Below, in pieces: positions 1-8,067 of a stretch of 58,023 bases of DNA. A program made the position numbers and the translations under genes. Numbering within the stretch: the stretch's first letter is position 1; each line of letters opens with the position of its first letter. The DNA comes from Thermofilaceae archaeon. Its GTDB lineage: Archaea; Thermoproteota; Thermoprotei; Thermofilales; Thermofilaceae. The stretch spans positions 1 to 58,023 of the forward strand of contig JAVYQJ010000002.1 in NCBI GenBank assembly GCA_038731975.1, read 5' to 3'. The notes beneath the pieces are model-generated. The model saw only the letters and a program-made list of their open reading frames with translations. It had not been told where the DNA came from and made no database searches.

Positions 1-1
1 G

Positions 2-1798
2 ACCGGCTTCAACAATGGTTGGGGCCGATACTCGTTCTACAGGTGGGGTGACGGTTCAACGGAGAACCCGAGGAGCGTCTACCTGAGCGATAGCGTGCAG
101 CTGCTCGCCTACGTCTGGGATGAGAGGCTGCTCAAGGTCACCTACACAGCAGGTGGTGTTGTAAGGGTGAACGGGACCCAGGTCTCGAGCGGCTGGAGCA
201 GCTGGTACAGGTACGGCTCCACAGTAGTGCTAGAGGCGGTGCCCAACTCTGGCTACTACTTCCAGAAGTGGCAGAGGGGAGTTGACAGCGACTCCCTGAG
301 CGATTACTCTACCAGCAACCCCATCATCGTTACCGTGGACAACGGCTACCGGTTCCACGCCGTCTTTGACGCCTTGAAGTGGCTGACTGTGCAGGTCTAC
401 CGGGTGGATAAGGCAGGGAGCAGCCTGGGTGGTGCTGGGGGCGTGCAAGTGAGGATCGATGGCAACAGCTACACCGCCGACTCCAACGGCGTCGTCAAGG
501 TGCAGGTGGTTCCCGGTACGCACACGGTCGAGATCGTTCAGACGAGCTTCAACGACGGCTGGGGGAGGTACACCTTCTGGAGGTGGTGGGACGGCAGCAC
601 AGCGAACCCGAGGACCTTCACCGTCACTGCGGACTCGACGGTCACAGCGTACGCTTGGGATGAAAGGCTCCTTAAGATTACTTACACCAGCGGTGGAGCT
701 GTGAAAGTGAACGGTACGCAGGTCTCGAGCGGTTACACAACGTGGTGCAGGTACGGCAGCGTTGCGACCCTAGAGGCTGTACCGAGCTCCGGCTACCAGT
801 TCGTCAAGTGGCAGAGGGGAGTGAACAGCGACTCCTTAAGCGATTATTCTACGTCTAACCCCATCACCGTTACCTTGGATAACGGCTACAGGTTCCACGC
901 GGTCTTCGGCACCACCTACACGTTCACTGTCGAGGTGAGGAGGGTCGATTACGCGGGCACCGACATCGGCCCAGCCGTTGCAGCCGTCGTTGTCGTGAAC
1001 GGGCAGAGCTACACGACGGACAGCAGCGGTAGAGTAACCTTCACCAACGTTGCACCGGGAGCGAGCTTCACTGTGCAGTTCAACCAGCAGACCTTCAACA
1101 GCGGCTGGGGGAGGTACACCTTCTGGAAGTGGTGGGACGGCAGCACGAGCAACCCGAGGACTTTCACGGTCACTGGGGATACGACTGCCACAATGTACGT
1201 CTACGATGAGAGGCTGCTGAAGGTGAGCTACGGCAGTAGCGGGGTCGTGAGGGTGAACGGTACGCAGGTCTCCAGCGGCTGGAGCAACTGGTACAGGTTC
1301 GGGGTTAGAGTGGTACTGGAGGCTGTGCCCAACTCGGGCTACGCGCTCCAGAAGTGGCAGCGCGGAGTAAACACGGATACGCTGAGCGACTACGACGTGA
1401 GGCTGAAGGAGACAGTGACGGCGAGCGGGAGCAGCGAAGTAGTGGCGGTTGTCACTAGCAACGCTTACACCGGGTACATTGAGGCAACAATGAGCTACAC
1501 ATCACCGGGCGGAAGAATGGGCATCTGGATGGCCCGAATCGAGGCGTGCCCCACCTCCGCGTGTTACACGTTCGATCTACTCAACTCGACGGGTTGGATG
1601 ACTGGCAGCGGGAGCGGCACGCTCACCTACAGAGGCACGCTGCAGGCGAGCAGGTACATACGTTTCACGCTAACCGCTCCAATGGGCTTCACCAGCACCG
1701 CCTCCTTAACCGGAACCGTTTTGAGACCGGCAACCAACCCACTGTTAGTAACCGTGGACAACGGCTACCACTATCGAGCGGAGTTCGGAGCTCCGTGA
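2..1798 (+). CDS. Secreted repeat protein, 5' partial (InlB B-repeat-like)
   Basis: The frame is open from base 2 and continues the same repeat found downstream, so the gene starts before the window; the GTG at 95 is only an internal codon. It is built from units of about 180 residues, each with a GWGRYTFWRWWDGST segment, a DERLLKV(T/S)Y...VNGTQVSSG segment and a LEAVPxSGYxxxKWQRG...VTVDNGY segment ending in AVF. The last segment resembles the divergent InlB B-repeat seen in bacterial and archaeal surface proteins. The sequence is rich in Trp, Tyr, Ser and Thr and has no membrane segment in the visible part. It ends in a plain repeat with no C-terminal anchor, so it is probably secreted or anchored at its unseen N-terminus. 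The last unit is interrupted by about 114 residues of different sequence. It may be an adhesin or S-layer-associated protein; the function is inferred only. Confidence 0.85.
   Translation, partial: TGFNNGWGRYSFYRWGDGSTENPRSVYLSDSVQLLAYVWDERLLKVTYTAGGVVRVNGTQVSSGWSSWYRYGSTVVLEAVPNSGYYFQKWQRGVDSDSLSDYSTSNPIIVTVDNGYRFHAVFDALKWLTVQVYRVDKAGSSLGGAGGVQVRIDGNSYTADSNGVVKVQVVPGTHTVEIVQTSFNDGWGRYTFWRWWDGSTANPRTFTVTADSTVTAYAWDERLLKITYTSGGAVKVNGTQVSSGYTTWCRYGSVATLEAVPSSGYQFVKWQRGVNSDSLSDYSTSNPITVTLDNGYRFHAVFGTTYTFTVEVRRVDYAGTDIGPAVAAVVVVNGQSYTTDSSGRVTFTNVAPGASFTVQFNQQTFNSGWGRYTFWKWWDGSTSNPRTFTVTGDTTATMYVYDERLLKVSYGSSGVVRVNGTQVSSGWSNWYRFGVRVVLEAVPNSGYALQKWQRGVNTDTLSDYDVRLKETVTASGSSEVVAVVTSNAYTGYIEATMSYTSPGGRMGIWMARIEACPTSACYTFDLLNSTGWMTGSGSGTLTYRGTLQASRYIRFTLTAPMGFTSTASLTGTVLRPATNPLLVTVDNGYHYRAEFGAP
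119..1393 (+). repeat. In-gene tandem repeats of about 540-546 bp
   Basis: The segment encoding DERLLK recurs at 119, 659 and 1205, giving periods of 540 and 546 bp. The bases following it are also close to identical between copies (for example the stretches coding VNGTQVSSG and KWQRGV). The high DNA-level identity suggests recent duplication or ongoing homogenisation inside the gene. Confidence 0.8.
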
Positions 1799-2420
1799 AA
1801 AACCCACTATCTTCTTCCCATCGTATTACAGAGTACTACGTCTCAAAACAGAGTTTCTATTATATTTGGAGATTTAGATCGCTGCATTACGTAGTCATAC
1901 GCTACATCTACATAGTACCCGATCGCGATACGCGATATTTGCAGCCTATTCCAATTGTAGACGCGACATAGTTACATTCGCTGAACAGAGACTTTTACCG
2001 TTAAGCGCAGCTATACAACTACGCCGGAGCAAAACTCAGGAAGAGCCAACGAAAGAAAGGTAGAGTAATGCCGCACAACTATCCTTCCCACCACCTCCGG
2101 TGCCGCAGAGACCTCTTCTACTATTTCTTGATGACCCAAAGGACCCCTCCGCACAAGCGTGTTTCACCTTGTAGTTTTTTAGATGGCGTTATGCGGGTTC
2201 GGTTTTCAGCTTGATGGTCGAGAGTTAGGAGGGGAGAGGTGTAGGGGAAGGTCAAAACCTCCCCCCCCACTTTAAAGACACGCGGCTTACCTTTCATTAT
2301 CGTGAAGGGGTAATGCTTTAATCTCCTGTATCGGTCCCTCTGCTCGGTGTACGCATTGTTGCTGAGAATGCAGACATCGAGCACAAGCATTCTAATTTCG
2401 CTTATTAATTACTAATGCAG
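1799..2420. other. Gene-poor 620-bp gap
   Basis: This stretch between the rightward repeat protein and the leftward pilus locus is more AT-rich than its surroundings and holds no gene I can support. A leftward 89-codon frame at 2121-2390 has unconvincing composition and no recognisable motif. No tRNA-like or CRISPR structure was seen. It may hold the terminator of the repeat protein gene or degraded sequence. Confidence 0.5.
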
Positions 2421-2738
2421 CTAGCCTTTCGCCTCGACCAGCAGCAGCGTGCCGTTCACGCTCACCAGGGTGTAGGCGTAGCAGCGCCCCCTGCTGCCTC
2501 CCCTGGAGAGCACTCTGCCGTCCGGGTAGCGGAGGACAATGGTGAAGCCTGAGGGGGGTCTCACGCCGCTCCAGCCCGCCAGAGTGATGTTCTGCGCGGC
2601 CTGCCCTGCTACCTCCAGCGCTCTAGCGTAGCAGTCGAACGCGAGCGTGTAGGCTCTGGACCCCCTAGCGTAGAAGTGGAGCAGTAACGCAGCTGCTAGC
2701 ACGGTTGCAGCGACAGTGAGCAGGGCGTCAACCCTCAC
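2421..2738 (-). CDS. Small membrane-anchored protein of the pilus locus
   Basis: A 105-residue protein with one hydrophobic N-terminal segment (about residues 5-24) starting almost at the N-terminus, followed by a soluble domain of about 75 residues with two cysteines. The layout, short basic start then one hydrophobic helix then a globular domain, is that of minor pilins or TadE/TadF-like pseudopilins, but it has no clear class III cleavage motif. Its start overlaps the preceding gene by 11 bp, so it is probably translated with the two membrane genes upstream as the last gene of the leftward pilus operon. The family is not recognised. Confidence 0.6.
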   Translation of the reverse strand: MRVDALLTVAATVLAAALLLHFYARGSRAYTLAFDCYARALEVAGQAAQNITLAGWSGVRPPSGFTIVLRYPDGRVLSRGGSRGRCYAYTLVSVNGTLLLVEAKG

Positions 2739-2964
2739 GCCTCCACCACCTCGAGAACCTTAAGGCGAGCCCCACAAGCGCGGAGTAGGTTACGCCCAGC
2801 GCCGCCAGGATGGAGGTGAGAAGGGCCAGCGCGGATAGAGGCCAAACGGCGCTGAAGGGCACATCAAAGGATAGGAGTAAGCAGGTGGCTGCGAGGCAGG
2901 CTAGGAACACCATCGCGAGGAACGTGAGGTCCCCTGAACCCGCTCCCACACTCTCACCCTGCAA
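2728..2964 (-). CDS. Small two-helix membrane protein
   Basis: A 78-residue protein with two hydrophobic segments (about residues 13-33 and 38-62) and a basic C-terminal tail (RFSRWWRREG). It overlaps the T2SF platform gene by 11 bp and the following small gene by 11 bp, a tight arrangement typical of co-translated subunits. It probably sits in the membrane beside the platform protein; no family is recognised. Confidence 0.6.
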   Translation of the reverse strand: MQGESVGAGSGDLTFLAMVFLACLAATCLLLSFDVPFSAVWPLSALALLTSILAALGVTYSALVGLALRFSRWWRREG

Positions 2965-4219
2965 AGAGGTGGGGCGCGTACATGATCGCTAGCAGCCACG
3001 CGAGCCAGACCGCGCCAGCACATAAGGGTAAGTAAAGTGGCAGGAGGTGTGGTCTACCTTCCCTAGCTCCTGAAGTAGCGGCTGCCAAGGTTAGGGAGAC
3101 GGTGGCGAGGATGGGGTCGATCCACTCCCTCAGCTCGTGCACGCCGGCGCCGCTGATACCCGTCCTAGCGAGCCACTCCCCACCCCCCTCTCCCGCAGCC
3201 AGGATGGCTCCCGAAGAGATGACGACTGCGTATATCGCACCGACGATCGCCGCTTCAACCACCGCGTAAACCAGGAAGACCCTCGTCTTCCCCCTCAACC
3301 TGTTCACGAACTCCAATACCTGTGACATGTACTCCTCCAGCTTCCTCAAGTTCTCGTAACCACCATGTAAGAGAACCTGCCACAAGCCCAGCGTGGCAGC
3401 TCTAGTGAAACCCTTCCACTCCGGGCTCAGCAGGTCCTCGGGATCCTTGATCAACCCCTCCCTAACTAATGCGTAGTAGGGGTTGCCCACAGCCCTAGCC
3501 GCTACCCTCACCATCTCCCTCGCTTTCTCTAACTTTCTTAACTCGGCCCGGGAGTGGTAGAGGTGGAGCACCATCGTTGGAAGAGAGCCCACCGCTAGGG
3601 CTAGCGTCAGAGGCGCCTCAAGCCCAAAATGGGAGAAGAGGAGGAAGAGCGGGAGCACGGCTAGCATGGGCAGGTAGGTGCGCCAGGGCGGCGAGGGTAC
3701 GCCGTACTCCCAGGGGAAGATCACCACGCCAGCGAGGAGCGCCAGCATCAGGCCCACCACAGTCAAGGCGAGAGCGGTTGAAGCCGCTCCGGTGCCGATC
3801 AGGGCCACCGTCGCCACTATCGTGGCGGGCACCGTGCTCGTGAAGGTTGAAACTAGCGAGTAGAGGTTCGAGATGTTGTAGTCAGCCGTTTCTAACGTGG
3901 TCCTCAGCTCCGCTAGCACATCCCTCAGCTTCTCCTCCAACGCTGAACGGCTGCCAGAGCGTTGAGTCTCGACGGCGGCGTTCAGCACCTTCTTCATCTT
4001 GTCGGACAAGCCGTCCAGCTTCGCGTCCCCCGAGTACAGCATCTCCGGCTCCGGTAGGTAGTCGAAGCCGTAGCGGCGCACCTCCTTCAGCGTGGTCAAG
4101 GGCAGCTGGGGCGATGACAGCATCACGAGGGCAAGGGGGACGGCGTCGGCCTCGCTCCTAAACCATGTGGGGAGCGAGAAGCTACCTCCACTCCTTCCGC
4201 TGCTCTTCCGCTTGGCCAC
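2954..4219 (-). CDS. Type II/IV secretion platform protein (T2SF, FlaJ/TadC-like)
   Basis: A 421-residue polytopic membrane protein. The N-terminal third is soluble and contains a helical stretch (about residues 70-125) like the cytoplasmic T2SF domain. Pairs of membrane segments follow at about 130-170 and 180-220, a second cytoplasmic helical region lies at 220-315, and more membrane segments follow at about 320-345 and 390-415. This helix-pair, cytoplasmic, helix-pair layout is that of the membrane platform of archaeal pili and of TadB/TadC. It would form the inner-membrane base on which the ATPase encoded at 8307-9851 acts. It is shorter than archaellar FlaJ (usually about 500 residues or more). 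Assigned from topology and context. Confidence 0.65.
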   Translation of the reverse strand: MAKRKSSGRSGGSFSLPTWFRSEADAVPLALVMLSSPQLPLTTLKEVRRYGFDYLPEPEMLYSGDAKLDGLSDKMKKVLNAAVETQRSGSRSALEEKLRDVLAELRTTLETADYNISNLYSLVSTFTSTVPATIVATVALIGTGAASTALALTVVGLMLALLAGVVIFPWEYGVPSPPWRTYLPMLAVLPLFLLFSHFGLEAPLTLALAVGSLPTMVLHLYHSRAELRKLEKAREMVRVAARAVGNPYYALVREGLIKDPEDLLSPEWKGFTRAATLGLWQVLLHGGYENLRKLEEYMSQVLEFVNRLRGKTRVFLVYAVVEAAIVGAIYAVVISSGAILAAGEGGGEWLARTGISGAGVHELREWIDPILATVSLTLAAATSGAREGRPHLLPLYLPLCAGAVWLAWLLAIMYAPHLFAG

Positions 4220-4264
4220 AGAGAAAGAAAAAGCTGTTAATTATAAGGCTTGCGGGCCACAGGC

Positions 4265-4693
4265 CTAGGGGACTGTGATCTTGGCACCCAAAGGTATGCG
4301 GTGCTGGCTGCCGCTCGGGTCCGTCCCCTGCACCGTCACGACCGCGCTCATCCCGTCGCTCAGCTGTATCGTTGTCGTGGTTCCGGAGCACGTTGCGCTC
4401 TGGCCCTTGCTGAGCGTGTTGGGACTGCAGGATAGCGTGATGGAGCCCGCGGCCACCTCGAGCGTGGCGGCGACGTTTGAGAGGTCCACGCTGCCGACGT
4501 TCCTCAGGTTCACCATGACCCTCCAGCTGGTGCCGCTCCCGACGGCGTAGGCAGCTGTCACCTCCACCAGCGGCTGCTGGACAGCGCTCCGGGCGGCGGC
4601 GTAAAGGAACCAGGAGACGAGGGCCGCCGCGACGATGGACGCTATCGTCACTAGGACGGTGACCATGGGCGGTACTCCACCCTTCCTCCTCAT
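4265..4693 (-). CDS. Archaeal prepilin with class III signal peptide
   Basis: With the start at 4693 the protein has 142 residues. It opens with MRRKGG, then PPMVTVLVTIASIVAAA and a hydrophobic helix: a class III signal peptide expected to be cut after the Gly by a PibD/FlaK-type peptidase. The rest is a beta-rich, Ser/Thr-rich domain with two cysteines (LSCSPN and ATCSGT) that could form a disulfide outside the cell. A longer frame and an alternative ATG at 4708 exist. I prefer 4693 because a TATA-like box lies 22-29 nt upstream, fitting leaderless transcription, and because the signal peptide then has its usual length. It shares the KG(G/A)xPPxVTV start with the prepilin at 7360-7806, so both probably enter the same filament or serve as major and minor pilins. 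Confidence 0.85.
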   Translation of the reverse strand: MRRKGGVPPMVTVLVTIASIVAAALVSWFLYAAARSAVQQPLVEVTAAYAVGSGTSWRVMVNLRNVGSVDLSNVAATLEVAAGSITLSCSPNTLSKGQSATCSGTTTTIQLSDGMSAVVTVQGTDPSGSQHRIPLGAKITVP

Positions 4694-4714
4694 CGGCTGA
4701 AAAAACATTCTATT

Positions 4715-4731
4715 GTTTTTATTCCTTTCGC
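4715..4731 (-). promoter_or_regulatory. TATA/BRE-like promoter of the first prepilin
   Basis: On the minus strand the sequence reads purine-rich GAAAGG followed by AATAAAAA, with the A/T box at 4715-4722. This is 22-29 nt before the ATG at 4693 and fits a leaderless archaeal promoter. It lies just past the 3' end of the frameshifted gene (4735), so the pilin can be transcribed separately from the upstream genes. Confidence 0.55.
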
Positions 4732-4734
4732 CTT

Positions 4735-5075
4735 TCAGGAGCGGGTTAAAGCGTCGAGAAGCTTCTCCTCCAGCTCCCCGATATCTTCCGCCGATACGAG
4801 CCGGACCCTCCCGCGCGGAGGAGGAACGCTTAGCGCTCCGCATAGAACCGCTATCACCACGTCTTCTCCCACGTCGAGGGCTTAGCGAGCTCCGCGAGCA
4901 GGGCTAAAGGTTCGGCGTGCCTCAGGGAGACGTAGACCCTGCGCCCCCCCTCGACGGCAAGGTTGAACTCGTGCAAGTAGCCGCTAAAACCCCTCACCTT
5001 ACCCTCAATAACAGCGAAGCCTGCGGCCTCAAGAGCTGCTTTGACCTCTCCTTTAACCTCCTTCAATACTCCCAC
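4735..5075 (-). pseudogene. Small Mrr-like protein gene split by an apparent frameshift
   Basis: The first part (5075 down to 4854) codes for 73 residues ending in LAKPSTWEKTW. Near 4880 another frame, with a stop codon just before it, continues as ALDVGEDVVIAVLCGAL and so on to a stop at 4735. Joining LLAELAK to ALDVGEDVVIAV gives one smooth 113-residue protein, and the total length of 341 nt is one base short of a whole number of codons. I read this as a one-base deletion near 4878-4884. The joined protein has a GFSGYLHEFNLAV stretch like small archaeal restriction-endonuclease-fold (Mrr-like) proteins, but lacks an obvious catalytic ExK. It could be a real inactivation, a sequencing error or recoding. 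The start overlaps the methyltransferase gene by 23 bp. Confidence 0.6.
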
Positions 5076-6045
5076 CCCTGCTCGCCACGACGATGGGGGC
5101 TGGGAACTCCGTCCTCCGCTCCACCTTCCAGCCCGCCAGCCTCAGCATCTCGTAGAGCCGCCTGCGAGTGGGGTAGGGCCCTGAGCCGAGGAGGTAGGTG
5201 ATGAAGATCGTGGCCAAGTTGACCCTCTTATCCGAGACCCCCTGAGCCAGCAGCAGCCTCGGCGCAACCCTCCCCACAGCCTGAAGGAGGACGAGCGGGT
5301 CCGCGCACCAGCTGAGCACGTTGATAGCGACAGCCCAATCCACCATGTCCACCAGCTTGTCCACCTCCTCACCCCTACCCACCCTGGTCTCAAGCCTGTC
5401 CGCGAGCCCCAGGATCTCTGCATAGAGCTTGGCGGCCTCGAGGTTCTCCCTGTACGGGTCAACGGCAATAACCCTGCTCCCCGGGACCACCCTCAGTATC
5501 GCGATGGAGGAGAGGCCAATGCCAGCCCCAACGTCCAGCACCAGGCTGTTTGGGGGTATGCGGGCCCACCTCACCACGTACTCCCGGAACCAGTTGTAGC
5601 CCATGCTGTCGAGCAGCTTGGCGAAAGCCGCGCGGATCTCGCCGCTCGCGGCTGAGGCGGCGTAGGGGCGCATGCCGGTCAGCAGCGCCTCCGGCAGGGA
5701 TGCGAGCACGCGGTCGACAACGGTCTTGAACTCGCCCACAAACCGGGTTCTCACCGCCGGCGCCTCACCGGCCGGCTTAGTGAAGCGGAGCCTATCTCCA
5801 ACCCAGACCGCGTAGCCGGACTCCACCATGAAGTCGCAAACCATCCTGGCCAGCGTCTGGTCCACGAACTCGTGGAACGGCTTAACTTCAAGCTCCCTGT
5901 CCAGCTTAGACTCTTCGAGCACCTTTCGCATCCTCCAGGCGACGTAGCGCTCAAACTCCCCTTTAGCTCTGACGATCTCCCGCCCCTCCCTCGACCCCAC
6001 CATCCTCAGGGCGAAGCGGATGAGGCTCGGGTCCACCCTAACCAC
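5053..6045 (-). CDS. Class I SAM-dependent methyltransferase, pilus-locus associated
   Basis: A 330-residue protein. The C-terminal half carries class I methyltransferase motifs: motif I VLDVGAGIGLSS (about residue 170), an acidic motif II end (VIAVDPY) and a post-motif NVLSWCADPL. The N-terminal 150 residues form a separate mostly helical region without recognised motifs and may recognise the substrate. The gene lies inside the leftward pilus operon, overlapping the zinc-ribbon gene upstream by 8 bp and the frameshifted gene downstream by 23 bp. It might modify a pilus or surface component, but the sequence does not show the substrate. Confidence 0.75.
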   Translation of the reverse strand: MVRVDPSLIRFALRMVGSREGREIVRAKGEFERYVAWRMRKVLEESKLDRELEVKPFHEFVDQTLARMVCDFMVESGYAVWVGDRLRFTKPAGEAPAVRTRFVGEFKTVVDRVLASLPEALLTGMRPYAASAASGEIRAAFAKLLDSMGYNWFREYVVRWARIPPNSLVLDVGAGIGLSSIAILRVVPGSRVIAVDPYRENLEAAKLYAEILGLADRLETRVGRGEEVDKLVDMVDWAVAINVLSWCADPLVLLQAVGRVAPRLLLAQGVSDKRVNLATIFITYLLGSGPYPTRRRLYEMLRLAGWKVERRTEFPAPIVVASRGGSIEGG

Positions 6046-6463
6046 CCCCTCCCTCCTCCACCTCCAGGACCCCCAGCTCCAGCAGGAGCTTCAGCGCCCT
6101 CTGGACAGCTGGAGTTAGCGATGCGTCGGGGTCGACGCCTTGGATTGCTTTTACAATGTCGCTCTTCAAGTGCTCGAGAGTGCTGGGCCAGAGCTCGGGC
6201 CTCGCCAGCCGCAGCCTGCCTGTGCCGAGGGGCTTCTCCACTTCGATGGGCCGGACGCTTCTCACGTCGTTATGCTCGTCGGCCATCACTAGGAAGTAGC
6301 CCCTGCACGTGCACTTCAGGAGGTTGAGCCCCGGCTTCACCTCCACAACGAGAGGCTCGGAGCAGTGGGGGCAGCGCAACTTAATGATCTTCGCAGCTCT
6401 CCAGGATTCTCCCTCCAGGATCTCCACCACAGGCTCTGTATTAATTCCTAGACTTAAACCCAT
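6038..6463 (-). CDS. Zinc-ribbon protein, uncharacterised
   Basis: A 141-residue protein with a CPHC pair (about residues 31-34) and a CTC motif (about 51-53), consistent with a small zinc ribbon near the N-terminus. The C-terminal half is helical (about residues 85-135) and ends in an acidic, Gly-rich tail. It overlaps the methyltransferase gene by 8 bp, so the two are probably co-translated. It might be an adaptor or nucleic-acid-binding subunit; the family is not recognised. Confidence 0.6.
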   Translation of the reverse strand: MGLSLGINTEPVVEILEGESWRAAKIIKLRCPHCSEPLVVEVKPGLNLLKCTCRGYFLVMADEHNDVRSVRPIEVEKPLGTGRLRLARPELWPSTLEHLKSDIVKAIQGVDPDASLTPAVQRALKLLLELGVLEVEEGGGG

Positions 6464-6475
6464 CTTTTCACCGCT

Positions 6476-6832
6476 TTACGCGAACCTCTGAGCGGGCTTT
6501 GATGCTGCACTTACCGCTGCAGCCTTTCTGCGCCCCCTTTTCCCGGTCTTAGCGAAGACCAGTAGGCTGCGGCTGTGGGGGAGCACCTCGACGCCCTCCA
6601 CCCAGTACCCCCTGCTCTTCCTCCTCGCGTAAACCCTCACCAGCCTATACCCGTTGCCCTCGCACGTCTTCAAAACGAGGTTGAGAATGCGATGCGAGTT
6701 GCTTGGACCCAGGCCGGTCGCCCGCATCAGCTCCGATAGGGGGACGGTGAAGAGGCGGCCCCGGGTCCTCTCAGCCCTCCCCCGCAGGACCGCTTCAACC
6801 GCCCTCTCCGGGTCTACGGGCTTCCTTGCCAC
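6476..6832 (-). CDS. Small basic protein, possible winged-helix DNA binder
   Basis: A 118-residue, very basic protein. Residues about 28-60 (TVPLSELMRATGLGPSNSHR) look like a helix-turn-helix, followed by a beta-hairpin-like stretch and a Lys/Arg-rich tail. The GTG start at 6832 has an A/T-rich box 21-30 nt upstream (6853-6862). This is the first gene of the group running left from 6.8 kb, divergent from the gene at 6907, so it may regulate this shared promoter region. DNA binding is inferred from composition and the HTH-like stretch only. Confidence 0.5.
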   Translation of the reverse strand: MARKPVDPERAVEAVLRGRAERTRGRLFTVPLSELMRATGLGPSNSHRILNLVLKTCEGNGYRLVRVYARRKSRGYWVEGVEVLPHSRSLLVFAKTGKRGRRKAAAVSAASKPAQRFA

Positions 6833-6852
6833 AAAGGTTAGGCTGCAAACTA

Positions 6853-6887
6853 TTATTTATTTCTATCGTCGAGTTGTGCATAATAAG
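6853..6887. promoter_or_regulatory. Divergent promoter region
   Basis: A short AT-rich island between divergent genes. An A/T box at 6853-6862 lies 21-30 nt before the leftward GTG at 6832, and a second box (CATAATAA, 6880-6887) lies 20-27 nt before the rightward GTG at 6907. Both spacings fit leaderless archaeal promoters. Confidence 0.45.
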
Positions 6888-6906
6888 CATCGGGTGAAAA
6901 CCTCTC

Positions 6907-7338
6907 GTGGAAAGCATTCAGGTGAAAGCCTCCCGGCTGCTGAAGGCCATAGAGGAGAGGATCTTAGAGCTAGAGGTGGGACCCCCAGCGGCGAGGATCG
7001 CGGCCATCTGCCTGAGGTACGGCGTTCCACCCCTCTCGCTGAGAAGAGCCCGGATGGAGGGGGTGGTGCTCAGGATAGGTTCCCGCTCCATCCCCTTGAG
7101 CGAGAGGGATGCAGTAGTGCTGAAGCCGTGGGTTGGCAGCCCTCAAGGGTTGAGGACCGTGGCTTACCACACGCACAAGGTGCTGAAAGATTACGGGTTG
7201 AAGGTGTACGACGTCCACCTGCTGAGGAGGATCGCTAAGGGCCAGCCACCCCGCAGAATCCCCCTCAGGCTGCTAAAAGCCCTCGAGCAGCTGGAGCACT
7301 TCAGCGGGGAAGAGGGGGGAGAGAAAAAGAAAGATTGA
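6907..7338 (+). CDS. Uncharacterised basic protein
   Basis: A 143-residue protein, rich in Arg and Leu and mostly helical, ending in a charged GEEGGEKKKD tail. It is the only rightward gene inside the leftward pilus region and lies between the two prepilin-containing groups. Residues about 28-50 (IAAICLRYGVPPLSLRRAR) have the character of a nucleic-acid-binding helix pair, but no family is recognised. The GTG start fits a TATA-like box 20-27 nt upstream. Its 3' end lies 21 bp from the convergent stop of the second prepilin. Confidence 0.5.
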   Translation: MESIQVKASRLLKAIEERILELEVGPPAARIAAICLRYGVPPLSLRRARMEGVVLRIGSRSIPLSERDAVVLKPWVGSPQGLRTVAYHTHKVLKDYGLKVYDVHLLRRIAKGQPPRRIPLRLLKALEQLEHFSGEEGGEKKKD

Positions 7339-7359
7339 ATTGATTTGAACCCTTTGCTT

Positions 7360-7806
7360 TTACGGTTTTGCTACGGCGAAGCTGATCTGGTAGCCGTCCT
7401 TCGTCTGCAGAGTCGCGAGAGCGCCGTCGGGGAACTGGTCGAGGTCCGCGTTTGCGGCTGTGTAGATGACGGAGACGCTGTCACCGGGGGCCAGCTTCAG
7501 GCTAGCTCCCTGTATAGCTGCAGTCGGGCTTCCGAACGTGACGCCCGCCTTAGTCTTGTTCTGCACGATTACGATCGAGCCTGCTAGGTCCACGTCGGCC
7601 GTCCCGTCGTTCTTGAAGGTGACCCTGAGCTCCACACCGGTCGCGGTGGCGTAGAGGGTGGGCTGCCCTATGACCGTCAGGGAGACCTGCCTGACGCCTC
7701 TAGCGGTCGTAGAGTAGATGAAGTAGGCTGCTAGGGCTGCGGCAACGACGGCTGCGATAACGATTATGACGGTCACGATCGGCGGCATCGCACCCTTCCT
7801 CTTCAT
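7360..7806 (-). CDS. Archaeal prepilin with class III signal peptide (second)
   Basis: From the ATG at 7806 (a TTG lies one codon before) the protein has 148 residues. It opens MKRKGAMPPIVTVIIVIAAV, a class III signal peptide with likely cleavage after Gly-Ala, then one hydrophobic helix and a beta-rich domain. It has no cysteines, unlike the prepilin at 4265. A TATA-like box at 7831-7838 lies 25-32 nt upstream. The two prepilins share the start motif and helix but differ in the outer domain, so they may be different subunits of one pilus or of two. Confidence 0.85.
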   Translation of the reverse strand: MKRKGAMPPIVTVIIVIAAVVAAALAAYFIYSTTARGVRQVSLTVIGQPTLYATATGVELRVTFKNDGTADVDLAGSIVIVQNKTKAGVTFGSPTAAIQGASLKLAPGDSVSVIYTAANADLDQFPDGALATLQTKDGYQISFAVAKP

Positions 7807-7828
7807 CAACTCTCACTGCGTACGACCA

Positions 7829-8005
7829 CTATTTATTCTTAACTCGAGTTTCGCTCCTCAATATAAGGAGCTCGATCGCTTCCTCATCGTTGAAGCCGTA
7901 CACGCTGAGGGCGGCGTACACCCCCCTGCGGAGCTCCTCCAGATCCCCGTCATCGAGAGAGGAGCTGCGAGGCTTCTTCCGCGCGAAGAGAGACTTGCTT
8001 AGCAC
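7829..8005 (-). CDS. Small 58-residue protein between pilus ATPase and prepilin
   Basis: A frame from GTG at 8005 to TAG at 7829 encodes 58 residues: a basic start (SKSLFARKKPR) and an acidic helical C-terminal half (LDDGDLEELRRGVYAALSVY). It has the residue mix of real coding sequence and fills an otherwise unexplained gap of about 230 bp in the leftward operon. Its last codons overlap the TATA-like box of the prepilin. No RBS is obvious. The function is unknown. Confidence 0.45.
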   Translation of the reverse strand: MLSKSLFARKKPRSSSLDDGDLEELRRGVYAALSVYGFNDEEAIELLILRSETRVKNK

Positions 8006-8067
8006 AAGGTTGGTGAGAAAAGCTTGAATTTATTCCTTGCTCAACAGCGGAAGAGGGGCGCAAAAAA

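Noticed and set aside
1546-1971. Rightward 141-codon frame over the end of the repeat protein
   Set aside because: It lies in another frame of the well-supported repeat gene and runs into non-coding DNA; a shadow frame.
2121-2390. Leftward frame of 89 codons in the gap before the pilus locus
   Set aside because: Its composition is not protein-like in the way of the neighbours, there is no motif, RBS or promoter, and it lies in an AT-rich gap. It could be a decayed gene, but I cannot support it.
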